Below are positions 25,509-34,900 of a stretch of DNA of 64,000 nucleotides, piece by piece; within the stretch, counting starts at the first letter, position 1; every line of letters begins with the position of its first letter. Origin of the DNA: Kiritimatiellia bacterium (GTDB lineage Bacteria > Verrucomicrobiota > Kiritimatiellia > JAFGHX01); contig JAFGHX010000175.1 of assembly GCA_016929905.1 (NCBI GenBank), forward strand, positions 1 through 64,000. The letters run 5' to 3'. The notes under the pieces were generated by a model. That model made no database searches. It worked only from the letters and a program-made list of their open reading frames with translations, and was not told the origin of the DNA. The position numbers were made by a program, and so were the translations under genes.

Positions 25509-28211
25509 CTACTCCGCCACGACGGTATACAGCGCATCCTCGGGCAGGCGGATGCCGAGTGACGCGCCCGTCAGACTCGCGTCGGCCCGGCGTTCGGTGG
25601 GGTAGCCGTTTTCGTCCAGGATCAGCACCCGCCGCCGAGAGCCTGCGCTCTTCAAGGTGACGGTTGCGTCGATCTTGCGCACATTCAGCGGATAACCGCC
25701 CAGTTCCGTGATCGTCTTCCTGCCGTTCTCCTGCCGGGTCTTGAACCCGCAGGTGTGGTCTTCTGAGCCGGCCTGGATGAGAATCCTGCGCGAGGACGCC
25801 AGTGGCTGGCCGTCGAGGGAAACGGCAACGATCACGCCGTATTCCAGACCCGACTCGATGGCGACATCCGCCAGTTCAACTCGACCCGCCTCCCTGAGAA
25901 ACCCGCAGAGCCCCTGCGCGCGCGGCGTGTCGAGCCGGACGAATCCCTTGCCATAGTCCCAAACGAGCCCGCCCGCCACGCTCCGAACGATCCCCCGATC
26001 CCGGTCAAGGTAGCGAGCCAGATCGACGACGCGTCCTCTGGATGCGTCGTCGGTGAAACCGCGAACCACGCGGCCGACATAGAAAGCGAACGGGTCCAGA
26101 ACGCCCGGCGACTGGACCTCCGAAATGCCGTCGGCGCCCACCTGCTTCTGCCACAGCTCGTCCAGGCCGGACGCGCCCCGGATCGCGGAGCCCTTGAAGG
26201 CGTACTGCTCGTTCAGCTTCAACACGTCGTAGATCACCGTGCCGGCCTCCGGCACGTCGCCGCGGCGGAACATCAGGGCCGCGGCCGGAAACTGTCCGAG
26301 AATGCTCGGTGTGTTCACCGCCCAAACGTTCATCGCGCTGTCCCAGTCCGAGCCGGACAGCGCAAACCAGTTCCAGCCGTCGATCCCGCCGAGCGCGCCG
26401 TAGGCGGCCACCAGGAAAGGCCCCTCGCTCCGGAACCGGTTCGGGCGGTCCCAGTTGTTCTCGGTGAGCATATGCGGGTACGCATCGATCTGGTTCAATT
26501 GAATGGGCAGGTTCTCGGGTGCGAGCAACGCGGACCGCTCCCGATAGCTGTCGCCCACGTCGACGGCATAGAACCGTTTCGGCTTCGGCTCGTATCTCAC
26601 GCCGAAGTAGGCATTGCGGCACAGCACGTCGCCGGCCGTGTAGGTGTAGCGCTCCAGCGCGTCGTGCAGGCGCTCGTCGGCCCCCTTCCAGTTGCTGCAG
26701 GCCACCGGCTGTTTCATGCCGAGCTCACGGCGCAGAAACTCCACCGTCTCGGCGTAGAACCGGCGCTGGGTCTCGACCAGGAAGCGCAGGTAGTCGCCGG
26801 CCCGCTTCCGGCGTTTCGGTTCCTGCTTCAGCCCCTTCTCCGTGAGCCAGTACGGCTCGAGCGCGGCGAGCCGGCCTGCGGCCGGATCGTCCTGCTTGAG
26901 CGTGAAGCCGTCCCAGGCCGCCAGCGCCGCCTCGATCGAGCCGTGGCGCTTGACCGTCCATGCCGTGAACTGCCGCTCGAGCAAGTCGCGCGTCGGACCG
27001 GGAAGCCGGCTCGGGTTCAGCGTCCAGAACAGCAGGCTGTCTTCGTTCTGGATCTCGAACACGGCTACCGCGGCATCCTGAGCAAGCGGAATTCCCGTGT
27101 GAGGATTCCGCGCACTCATCAGCGCACGCACCCACGCCCGGTAGATTTCCTGCATCTTCCCGCTGAGGAACAGCAGCCCGTGGCACGGCTGCCCGTCGCC
27201 ATAGCCCGGAAACCCGTGGCTTGCCCGCAGCTTGAACGTGTTGGACCAGAACACGTGACCCAGGTATACGTAGATCCCCTGCTTCTTCAGGGCCGCCACC
27301 GCGTAGTGAATGCGGTCCAGCTTCTCCGCGCTCACGGCCTTGGGATCGTCGGCGGACTTGCCCTGAATCCCGGCATCCAATCGCACCAGATTGACCCCGT
27401 ACTTCGCCAGCCGCCGCGCCCAGCGATCGACCTCCGGCCTCTGCATCGCCAGCAGCGACGTGCCCTGCACCATCCAGAATCGGACAGGGCGCCCATCGCC
27501 CAGCACCAGGTCGAGCCCCTCACGCCGCACGAACCCACGCTCGCCGGCCGTGTTCTCGTTCAGGTGCCGCAAATCCGTCAGCGCCTCGGCGCCGAACGCA
27601 TCCGGGCCCGGCTCCCACGCGAAAAAGCCCGGTTCCGCATTCCCTGACTTCTCGCCCGGCTTCAGTTTCCCGCGCGGCAAGAACGCGCCCGGCGTGAGAA
27701 GGAAGCAGTCAAAACAGGCTGTCTTGTTCTCGCCCTCGGCCGCCAGCAGCCGCAGCTCAAACGCATGGCCGCCCGCCGAAAGCGACAGCTCGCCGAGATA
27801 CACCCAGTTCGCACACAGGTGTTTGCGGATCTCAATGGAGTCCGCCAAGGCAATGCCCCTGCCGCACTCCTGCCACGCCCCCGCATCGAACCGCCAACGG
27901 AACGGCCCGTGCTTCCAGAACTTGCGGACCCAGAACCGATACGTGCCGTCGGCCGGAACCCGGATCGCGTACCGGACAAACGCTTCGGGCTCGCCCGGCT
28001 GGCGCTTGCCGGCGTTGGTCAGCCAGTCGCCTCCCGCAAGCACGGCGGCCCGCTTCTGTTGAAACGTCCTCGCCGCGAAGGGCGAGTCCTTCGGGAAGTT
28101 CGTCTCCGACGGCTCTTCCCCCTCCCACCACACAAACGCCGGCGCGGCGCGCACCCCCCGGCACGCCGCCAACAGCACAACAGCCATGAGCCACACGCTC
28201 GTCCTATGCAT
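25509..28211 (-). CDS. Secreted clan-A-type glycoside hydrolase
   Basis: 900 residues, signal peptide 1-22 (MHRTSVWLMAVVLLAACRG), with GGAGG upstream. Residues 25-180 look like a carbohydrate-binding beta-sandwich (FVWWEGEEPSETNFP, YRFWVRKFW). The catalytic TIM barrel (about 230-640) has VNLVRLDAG, AVFEIQNEDSLLFW with the likely acid/base Glu after Asn, and MLTENNWDRPNRF with a candidate nucleophile Glu. The C-terminal 250 residues are beta-rich. This resembles the GH5/GH35/GH42 type; the family number is uncertain. The LacI regulator upstream on the same strand is probably its controller. Confidence 0.75.
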   Translation of the reverse strand: MHRTSVWLMAVVLLAACRGVRAAPAFVWWEGEEPSETNFPKDSPFAARTFQQKRAAVLAGGDWLTNAGKRQPGEPEAFVRYAIRVPADGTYRFWVRKFWKHGPFRWRFDAGAWQECGRGIALADSIEIRKHLCANWVYLGELSLSAGGHAFELRLLAAEGENKTACFDCFLLTPGAFLPRGKLKPGEKSGNAEPGFFAWEPGPDAFGAEALTDLRHLNENTAGERGFVRREGLDLVLGDGRPVRFWMVQGTSLLAMQRPEVDRWARRLAKYGVNLVRLDAGIQGKSADDPKAVSAEKLDRIHYAVAALKKQGIYVYLGHVFWSNTFKLRASHGFPGYGDGQPCHGLLFLSGKMQEIYRAWVRALMSARNPHTGIPLAQDAAVAVFEIQNEDSLLFWTLNPSRLPGPTRDLLERQFTAWTVKRHGSIEAALAAWDGFTLKQDDPAAGRLAALEPYWLTEKGLKQEPKRRKRAGDYLRFLVETQRRFYAETVEFLRRELGMKQPVACSNWKGADERLHDALERYTYTAGDVLCRNAYFGVRYEPKPKRFYAVDVGDSYRERSALLAPENLPIQLNQIDAYPHMLTENNWDRPNRFRSEGPFLVAAYGALGGIDGWNWFALSGSDWDSAMNVWAVNTPSILGQFPAAALMFRRGDVPEAGTVIYDVLKLNEQYAFKGSAIRGASGLDELWQKQVGADGISEVQSPGVLDPFAFYVGRVVRGFTDDASRGRVVDLARYLDRDRGIVRSVAGGLVWDYGKGFVRLDTPRAQGLCGFLREAGRVELADVAIESGLEYGVIVAVSLDGQPLASSRRILIQAGSEDHTCGFKTRQENGRKTITELGGYPLNVRKIDATVTLKSAGSRRRVLILDENGYPTERRADASLTGASLGIRLPEDALYTVVAE

Positions 28212-28370
28212 GGTTCGTCCTCCGTTGAAGACATCCAGGGGCCGGCCCAGGGGGGGCTGTCCGACCCAACCGATTCGTCCGGCTTGCCCGCCGAATCACC
28301 AGTCGTGAAACGCACGTATCATGTTCAATGACTGTCAATCCTCCGGCCCAACAACCCGTTCACCCCATCC

Positions 28371-29426
28371 TCACCCGCGTGCCGGGCCAGTACTCTCGCG
28401 GATGGTCAATCGCGAGGGAATCCGTTCGCGATGCCCGCGCAACCGGTCCCACGCCGCTCGATCACCCGCCATCTCGACGGCCAACTCGGCCGCCCGCTGC
28501 CCCATCTCGACCAGCATATGACTGATCTCCGTCATGGCGGGAAACGCGAGCTCAGCGCTGAAATCGTCAAACCCGACCAGCGACAAGTCGGCTGGGATCC
28601 TGACACCCAGCGCCGCGGCCGCCGCACAGACCCCGAACGCAATCGGCTCACTGAAACAAACCGCCGCGGTGCAGCTCGGGCGCGAGCTGAAATGCGCCAG
28701 CGCGCGCGCGCGCGCCGCCGCCACCTGCGCCGCTTTCTCCCCGGAAGCCGCCGTCACGTCCAGATCCGTCACCGTCAGCCCCAGATGCGCCGCGGCCTGC
28801 ACCAGCGCGTCCCGCCGCCGTTGGGCGTAACCGCGCCGACCCGACAGCGGCCCGACCCAAAGGAGATGCTTGTGCCCCAACTCGGCCAGATGCCGGGCCG
28901 CCTCGCGGTACCCGGCGCTGTCGTCCACATTCACGACGGGAAGGGATGTGTGTGCGTGGTGCTCCGTCAGCACGATCGCCGCATCGCTCGACTCCAGGGC
29001 CGGTACGGCCTCGAGCGCCGTCGCCACATAACCCGGCACGATCAGCGCATCGATCCGGGACTCCTGCAGAAAACGCAGGCCGTTCTGCGCCTCGTTCAGC
29101 TCCGGCGCAGCCCCCACAATCACGAAATGGCAACCCGCCGCCCGCACCCCCATCTCCATGCCGCCCACCATCGGGCCCCAGAACCCCGACGCGAACCCAT
29201 GCTCCTTGTGCCCCGGAAGCAGCGCTACGCCTACCGCACGCGATCTGCCCGCTTGCAGAGCCGAGGCGTGGTAGTTCCGCTCGTAACCCAGCGCCCGCGC
29301 CGCCTCGCGCACGCGGCGAATGCAGTCCGGACTGAGCCGGTCCAATTCCGTGCCGGTATTGAGGATCTTGCTCGCCGTCCCAATACTGACCTGCGCCGCC
29401 TGCGCCACCTCCTGAAGCCGGACCAT
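28371..29426 (-). CDS. LacI family transcriptional regulator
   Basis: 351 residues from the ATG at 29426, placed correctly after GGAGGAGG; the track start is a GTG three codons earlier that would overlap the ribosome site. The helix-turn-helix is VRLQEVAQAAQVSIGTASKILN, with the hinge helix at NYHASALQAGRS. The sensor domain has ALIVPGYV, VVNVDDSAGYREAARHLAELGH and ADLSLVGFDDF, typical of sugar-binding LacI proteins. A strong promoter with palindromic operators lies just upstream, so it should repress itself and the glycosidase downstream. Confidence 0.95.
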   Translation of the reverse strand: MVRLQEVAQAAQVSIGTASKILNTGTELDRLSPDCIRRVREAARALGYERNYHASALQAGRSRAVGVALLPGHKEHGFASGFWGPMVGGMEMGVRAAGCHFVIVGAAPELNEAQNGLRFLQESRIDALIVPGYVATALEAVPALESSDAAIVLTEHHAHTSLPVVNVDDSAGYREAARHLAELGHKHLLWVGPLSGRRGYAQRRRDALVQAAAHLGLTVTDLDVTAASGEKAAQVAAARARALAHFSSRPSCTAAVCFSEPIAFGVCAAAAALGVRIPADLSLVGFDDFSAELAFPAMTEISHMLVEMGQRAAELAVEMAGDRAAWDRLRGHRERIPSRLTIRESTGPARG

Positions 29427-29452
29427 CGCCGCCACCTCCTCCGGACGATAAG

Positions 29453-29505
29453 GTTATCGTTATTAACGATAACGTTATCATAACTCGCGGGGACCACGCT
29501 GTCAA
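29453..29505 (-). promoter_or_regulatory. LacI-gene promoter with overlapping palindromic operators
   Basis: On the minus strand TTGACA (29500-29505) and TATGAT (29477-29482) are 17 bases apart. Overlapping the -10 box and start site is GATAACGTTATC (29468-29479), a perfect palindrome with the central CG of LacI-family operators. A 21-base near-perfect palindrome, GTTATCGTTA-T-TAACGATAAC with one central base, covers 29453-29473. This fits autorepression. Confidence 0.7.
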
Positions 29506-29515
29506 GACGGAATAG

Positions 29516-29665
29516 GCCGGGACAAAGACATGTCGGCAATGCTGGATCCCGGGCCAGATCCCCACGCTGGGGACAGGCACGGGCACCGCACAGGCCTTCG
29601 ACGGCGATGCCTGGGGCGCCCCGTTCCTGCACGTGGAGTATCAAGCGCCAAGCGGCGAGAAGTAG
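29516..29665 (+). pseudogene. C-terminal remnant of a secreted protein
   Basis: An open stretch ending at TAG 29663-29665 reads PTLGTGTGTAQAFDGDAW, then GAPFLHVEYQAPSGEK. The G-T-G-T-x-A-x-x-F-x-G-D and LHVEY pattern is a familiar end of large secreted beta-rich bacterial proteins. The frame is closed upstream by a TAG at 29513, so only about 49 codons survive. The stretch from 29666 to 29781 shows nothing. Confidence 0.45.
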
Positions 29666-29781
29666 CCGGGCCTCGCAAGGAGAGGCACTGGGGGCTGGCT
29701 TTCGAGCCGAGTTCCCGGATCCGGCGGACGCACGGCGCGGAAGCGCTCTTTCTCGGCCTGTTCCGCAGGCGCCATTCAGCT

Positions 29782-30573
29782 CTAGCCCAGAGACAATCCG
29801 CCGTCGACGTAGAATTCCGTGCCGGTAACGTATCCGGCCTCATCGCCGGCAAGATACAGAATGGCGGAAGCGACCTCCTCTGCTGAGGCGGACCGGTTCC
29901 CAAGAGGGATACCGGTGCGATACGCGCCATGAGCGCGTCCCAGCCGGTCCAGATTTCTCCGAGACGTGTTTTCCCACAGCTTGGACTCCGTGGCTCCCGG
30001 GCAGACGACATTCACACGGATATTCCATTGTGCCAGTTCGACGGCAAGCGTCTTGACAAAGGCCGCCTGGGCGGCCTTGGAACTGGCGTAACAGGAATAG
30101 CCGGCATTCGAATAGGTCCGCGTGCCGTTCACCGAGGATACGGCAATGATGCTCCCGCGTTTCGCCCGCTTCATGAAGGGGACCGCGTATTTGACGGCAA
30201 GATAGGTGCCCCGCATGTTGGTGTTGAAGGTCCGGTCCCATTCCTCCACGGTGATTTCTTCGACCGGCGCCTGCACGCCGTTGATGCCCGCGTTGGCGAC
30301 CACCACGTCGACGGTTCCCCATTTCTCGATGGCGGCGTTGACGAAGGCCTCAACGTGTCGCGGGTCCGCCACATCGCCCGGCAGGGCGAGGGCTTCACCA
30401 CCCGCATCCCGGATTCGGGCAACGGCCTCGGCGCAACGTTCTTCCCGCCGCGCGTCGATCGCCACGCGCGCGCCCTGCGCGGCCGCCATCTGCGCCGTCG
30501 CAAGGCCGATGCCGGTGCTGCCCCCGGTGACCAGAAAGACCTTGTCCTTGAACCTGCCCGCCTGTTCGCTCAT
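29782..30573 (-). CDS. SDR family NAD(P)-dependent oxidoreductase
   Basis: 263 residues from the ATG at 30573, with AAGGAAG upstream; the track frame runs 94 codons further without homology. VTGGSTGIGLA is the cofactor-binding TGxxxGIG, VVANAGI the NAG motif, and the active site is Ser in AVSSVNG with YASSK. VTGTEFYVDGGLSLG is the classical C-terminus. Acts on an alcohol or sugar. Divergent from the GntR-LacI regulator at 30821, whose operator lies between them. Confidence 0.93.
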   Translation of the reverse strand: MSEQAGRFKDKVFLVTGGSTGIGLATAQMAAAQGARVAIDARREERCAEAVARIRDAGGEALALPGDVADPRHVEAFVNAAIEKWGTVDVVVANAGINGVQAPVEEITVEEWDRTFNTNMRGTYLAVKYAVPFMKRAKRGSIIAVSSVNGTRTYSNAGYSCYASSKAAQAAFVKTLAVELAQWNIRVNVVCPGATESKLWENTSRRNLDRLGRAHGAYRTGIPLGNRSASAEEVASAILYLAGDEAGYVTGTEFYVDGGLSLG

Positions 30574-30688
30574 CCCACGACTTCCTTCTTCCTTCCTATT
30601 CGATTCCCCGTGTCGGTCCGCGAGCCTAGCATAGCCGTTCACGGCCCACAAGCGCGTGCGCGGCGTGCCAGCGTCGAACACCCTCCCC

Positions 30689-30717
30689 TTGACGAAAATA
30701 GACCAATGGACTATTAT
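30689..30717 (+). promoter_or_regulatory. Promoter with a 19-base operator between -35 and -10
   Basis: TTGACG (30689-30694) and TATTAT (30712-30717) are exactly 17 bases apart. The imperfect palindrome AATAGACCAATGGACTATT (30697-30715, arms AATAGnCC and GGnCTATT) fills the spacer and runs into the -10 box. A GntR-type dimer bound here would block polymerase. Confidence 0.65.
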
Positions 30718-30820
30718 TTGTGCAGCGAGGCTGGTTAAATCAGGTTGAGCGATTCGCCCACGTGCAGTCTGCGCAACACGCCGTTGACCGCGAAACAGGC
30801 TCTTTATCGGAGAGCGGATA

Positions 30821-31969
30821 TTGCAGAAACGATCGACAGACTCCGGTACGCCCAAGCGCCGCTACACGCGGCACGGCGGCGTTGCGGCGCAGCTGCGTCA
30901 TCTCATCGCGGACCTGCGAAGCCGCAACGAAACGTTCCTGCCGGCCGAACGACAGCTCGCCGAGCGATTCCGCACCTCCCGCACGACGCTGCGCAAAGCC
31001 GTGGATACGCTCCTGGCCGCCGGCGACCTGACGCGCGGGGTACGGGGTACAGCCATCGTCTCCACTGCCGCGGCGCCGCACCCGGCGGCCTCGTTCGCCT
31101 TTGTCACCTACGGCGGCGGCGCGGGTATTCGGAACTACCACTGGCGTGCGCTGTGGGACGCCACGTTGCCTCTGGCCCATCGTCACGGGCTCCAGGCCGA
31201 ACTTGTTCTTCTCGACTGGTACGAAGCACCCGGAACGTGGAACATCTTTCTCTCGCGCGTGCCGCCGGTTGTCGTCGTGACATCGCTGGTCATCAAGGCC
31301 TTCGGCGAATTCATCCGGTCCCTGCTCAACAGCCGCGCCCTCGTGATCGGAGTCGATGAGAACTTCACTTCCTGGACCGAACACGTGATTGCGGTGAACA
31401 ACTACGCGGCGGGCAAGCAGGCGGCGCGGATGCTGGCACAGGCGGGCTATGAGCGGCCTGTCTACCTGGGGCAGAAGCTCGGCATCCCGTACCTGCCCTA
31501 CGCGAAGCGGGAACAGGGCTTTCGCGACGGTATCCGCGAGGCCGGGCTTGCCTGGACCGCCGGGTCCCTTCAGCGCATCGCGGCCAGCACGGCGGGTGTC
31601 TTCACCGAAAAGGCGCTCAAGCGGTTGCCGCGGCTGCTCGCCGCCGGCTACGACGCCTTCTTCGTTCACTCGGACGAAGCAGTCCCCGCCGTCTACGCCC
31701 GAATCCAGAAACAGCGGGCAATTCCGGCCGACGTCGGGCTCGTGACCTTTGCGAGCACGGACGCCGCCGTCCGGCACGGGCCGCCCGTCACATGTGTGGG
31801 GCACAACACGCCCGCCAAAGCCCGCACGCTGGTGGAAGCGGTCCGCAAGATACTCAACGGCACATCGCACGGACCGGGCACCATCCTGCTTCCGCCCGAT
31901 GTGCACCGCGGCCGGACGATTCGCAAACCGTCGAAAGCGGTCCACCCCACGAAAGGCAGACGGTCATGA
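30821..31969 (+). CDS. GntR-LacI fusion transcriptional regulator
   Basis: 382 residues from a TTG with GGAG upstream. Residues 15-80 are a GntR winged helix (GGVAAQLRHLIADLRSRNETFLPAERQLAERF, SRTTLRKAVDTLLAAGDL); residues 90-360 are a LacI-type sensor domain (VIGVDENFTSW, VIAVNNYAAGKQAARMLAQAGY, FVHSDEAVPAVYARIQ, ADVGLVTFASTD). Its stop overlaps the start of the large glycosidase gene (ATGA), so regulator and enzyme are co-translated. It likely responds to a product of that enzyme and represses its own promoter. Confidence 0.92.
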   Translation: MQKRSTDSGTPKRRYTRHGGVAAQLRHLIADLRSRNETFLPAERQLAERFRTSRTTLRKAVDTLLAAGDLTRGVRGTAIVSTAAAPHPAASFAFVTYGGGAGIRNYHWRALWDATLPLAHRHGLQAELVLLDWYEAPGTWNIFLSRVPPVVVVTSLVIKAFGEFIRSLLNSRALVIGVDENFTSWTEHVIAVNNYAAGKQAARMLAQAGYERPVYLGQKLGIPYLPYAKREQGFRDGIREAGLAWTAGSLQRIAASTAGVFTEKALKRLPRLLAAGYDAFFVHSDEAVPAVYARIQKQRAIPADVGLVTFASTDAAVRHGPPVTCVGHNTPAKARTLVEAVRKILNGTSHGPGTILLPPDVHRGRTIRKPSKAVHPTKGRRS

Positions 31970-34900
31970 ACAGACACAGACCCGGAGTACGGTTGGCGGC
32001 CCTGGCGTGGCTGCTCCTTCAGATCCCTCGCACGGATGGTGCTGCCCGCTTCGATTTCGGGACGGCGCAGGGCTTTCGCGCGGCGCCTGAGAAGACGCTT
32101 GCGGCCGACGTGCCGGCCGGCGGCAAGTTCCATGCAACGGTGCAAACCGCCGAAGAACTCGGGCCCGGCTGGTACCTGCTGAGGGGCGAGTGCAAGACGA
32201 CCGGCTTCACGGCCATGGGCGGTTTTGTTGCCGACGCGCATGATCCGGACCACACGGTGCGGCTCGCCCAGTGGACAGGCTTTCCCGCTGCTCGCGACTG
32301 GGTGGCCTTCCGGCTCTACTGCAGGCTCCCCACCGCCACACATCTGGTCCTGCGCATTTGCGACGCGAAGGAAACCGAGCGTAGCGCCGCCGTTCATCTG
32401 CGCAATCTGCACATCGCCCCGGCCCGTTGGGCCGCCGGCGACGACCTGCTCGGCAACGGGGATTTCGCCTCGGGCCATACCGGGGATCTCCCCGCGCTGT
32501 GGAATTGGTCGAATGCCGGCGCGTCCGGCGACTACGCCTTGGTGGAAGACGGCTCGGTGCCGGGCACAGGCAGGGCCGTGCGTTTGCGGCGTCCCGCCGG
32601 CACCGAACGCCACAGCCTGAACAGCGTGCACATGCCGTTGCCGACCACGGGGAAGATGACGCTGTCGCTTCGCGCCAGGGCCGAGAAGCCGGGCTCAACC
32701 CTGAACGTGCTCCTGCTCGGCGACTGTTATGCATGGCAGAAACACGGTCGCTTCGTGCTGACCGATTCCTGGAAGGAGTACCGGATCCAGGCCGACTGCC
32801 CCGCGAAGATCGGAAAGGAGGCCTTCTGCTGGGTCCGCATCGACCCGGGCAACGACTCGACGCTGCGTCTGGCCGGCGCGCGCGTCGTCTGGAGCGAAAC
32901 CTCCATCGCCGCGGAGCGGCAGAGCGAATGGATCGGCGCGCCCGGCAAGAATCTCGTCCTGAACCCGGACTTCGAACTCGGCTGGACCGGGTGGCTGTTC
33001 GACCTGTTCAACAAGAGCAACCCGAAAACCATGCGCGAGATGGCCACGGCTGATCGAGCGATGCCGAGACCCGGCGCCGGCCCGGATGGTTCGACGGCGT
33101 TCTATTTGCCCAGCGGCCATATCGGGCTGATCAGCCACTGCATGCCGTTCACGCCGGGCAAGACGTATACGCTTTCGGCCGACGTCAAGGGACTGACGGA
33201 AGACTCGCGTGTGTGGATGGCTTTCATCGACACCGGCTGGGCCCTGCATGCCCGTGATGAGAGGACCTTGCCCGCCGGCAAGTGGACCCGGCTGCACAAG
33301 ACGTTCACGTGGAAGGAGCCCACTCGCACGGCGCGCGGCTACGTCCGGTTCAACGCCGGCGGCGGCGGCGTGCTCCTGGACCGGGTCCAGCTCGAAGAGG
33401 GCGAACGAACGGACTACAGCCCGCCGCCGGTCATGCTGGGTCTGATGGCCGCGCCGCGCAACATCTTCGCCCGGGCCGCGGATGCCGCCATGACCCTGAA
33501 GGTGCTGCCGGCGCAAGGACTGCAGGGCCGGCTCCGCATCAACGTCGAATCCCGCGACGCCTGGGGCGGGGTAGCCTGGCAGAGGACGATCACTTGCCCC
33601 GCGGACGCCCACTCCACGCATACCGTTGCCATTCCGGCTGAAGCGTTGGGCGTGTTCCACGTGTACATGACAGCCGCGGACAGCGCAGGCCGGACACTCG
33701 GGATGGCCCTCTCCCGCTATGCCGTCGTGGGACCGGCCGGCACGCCGGATGCCGGGTACTGCTACCACTACACCCTTCCCGAGTCGCCCTGTTGGCATAT
33801 CGCCGACACCATCCCCCAGATGAAACAGGTGGGGGCAAACTGGAACAGGTTCTTCTTCACGGTCAAGCCCACGGACGGACAGCACGTGCTGTCGGCAGAA
33901 TATGTCGAAGCCGCGCTGCGCCAGTGTGCGCTGATGCGCGAGGCCGGAATCCGACAGATCCCCTGCATGGGCTTCTTCAACGACGAACTCGGCGGCCGCA
34001 TCCGCCGCGCCGTCCGCATCGATCCCGCCGACCTGGCGGAATTCGGCCGATACGTCGAAGCCAACGCACGGGCGTTGAAGGAGGGGTTCCGCTACTGGGA
34101 GATCCAGAACGAACCCAACCTCTGGCGCCACGGCGACGGCCCGCAGAAGGGCGAGAAGTGCATGGGCCCGGCGAAGTACATCCAGGTCCTCAAGACCGCC
34201 TACGAGGCGATCAAGCGCGCCGATCCGGAGATCCGGGTGCTCGCCCCGTGCATGAACGGGCGCGACTTCACGTTCGTGGAGGATCTCATGAAGCTCGGGA
34301 TGGGCCAGTACATGGACATCTTCTCCTGCCATCCTTATCGCGGATCGCCGGACGATCCCGACACCTACGCCGATCTCATGCGCTGTCGCGAAATCCTGGC
34401 GACATACGGGTTCCACGGCCCCATGATGAACACGGAACAGTACTACGGAATCGATCTGTACATGATGCGGAACAACGACAACGAAGTGCAGCGCGCGTAT
34501 ACCGTGCCCGGCACGGAAGAATTGCGCGGCGCCGGCCGCATGATCCGCAATTTCATCCACCACGCGGCCGCGGGCGTGGCCTATTCCAGTTTCGCACCCG
34601 AGATTACCGTTGCGACGCTCGGCGCCGTCGACAAGGTCTTCCCTTACGACGGATTCGCAGCCGCAAACGCCGCCTCACGCTTCCTCAGTCGTATCGGGTT
34701 GGGACGGCCCCTGCCGACCGCCCCTGTATTCCGCGCGTTTCTCTTTCCCGACGCGGCGGCAGGTCCGCTCCTGACGCTGCACACACCGACCCGCGACCTC
34801 ACGGGCTCGCTCCAACTGGCCGCTCCGTTCGACGCCTTCGACATCATGGGAAACCCACTGTCAAAGAAAGACCTGTCCGACGGCGTCCCCCTGCGCACCG

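Noticed and set aside
26472-27647. 391-codon plus-strand frame inside the secreted glycosidase
   Set aside because: Antisense shadow; the glycosidase has signal peptide, catalytic motifs and a ribosome site.
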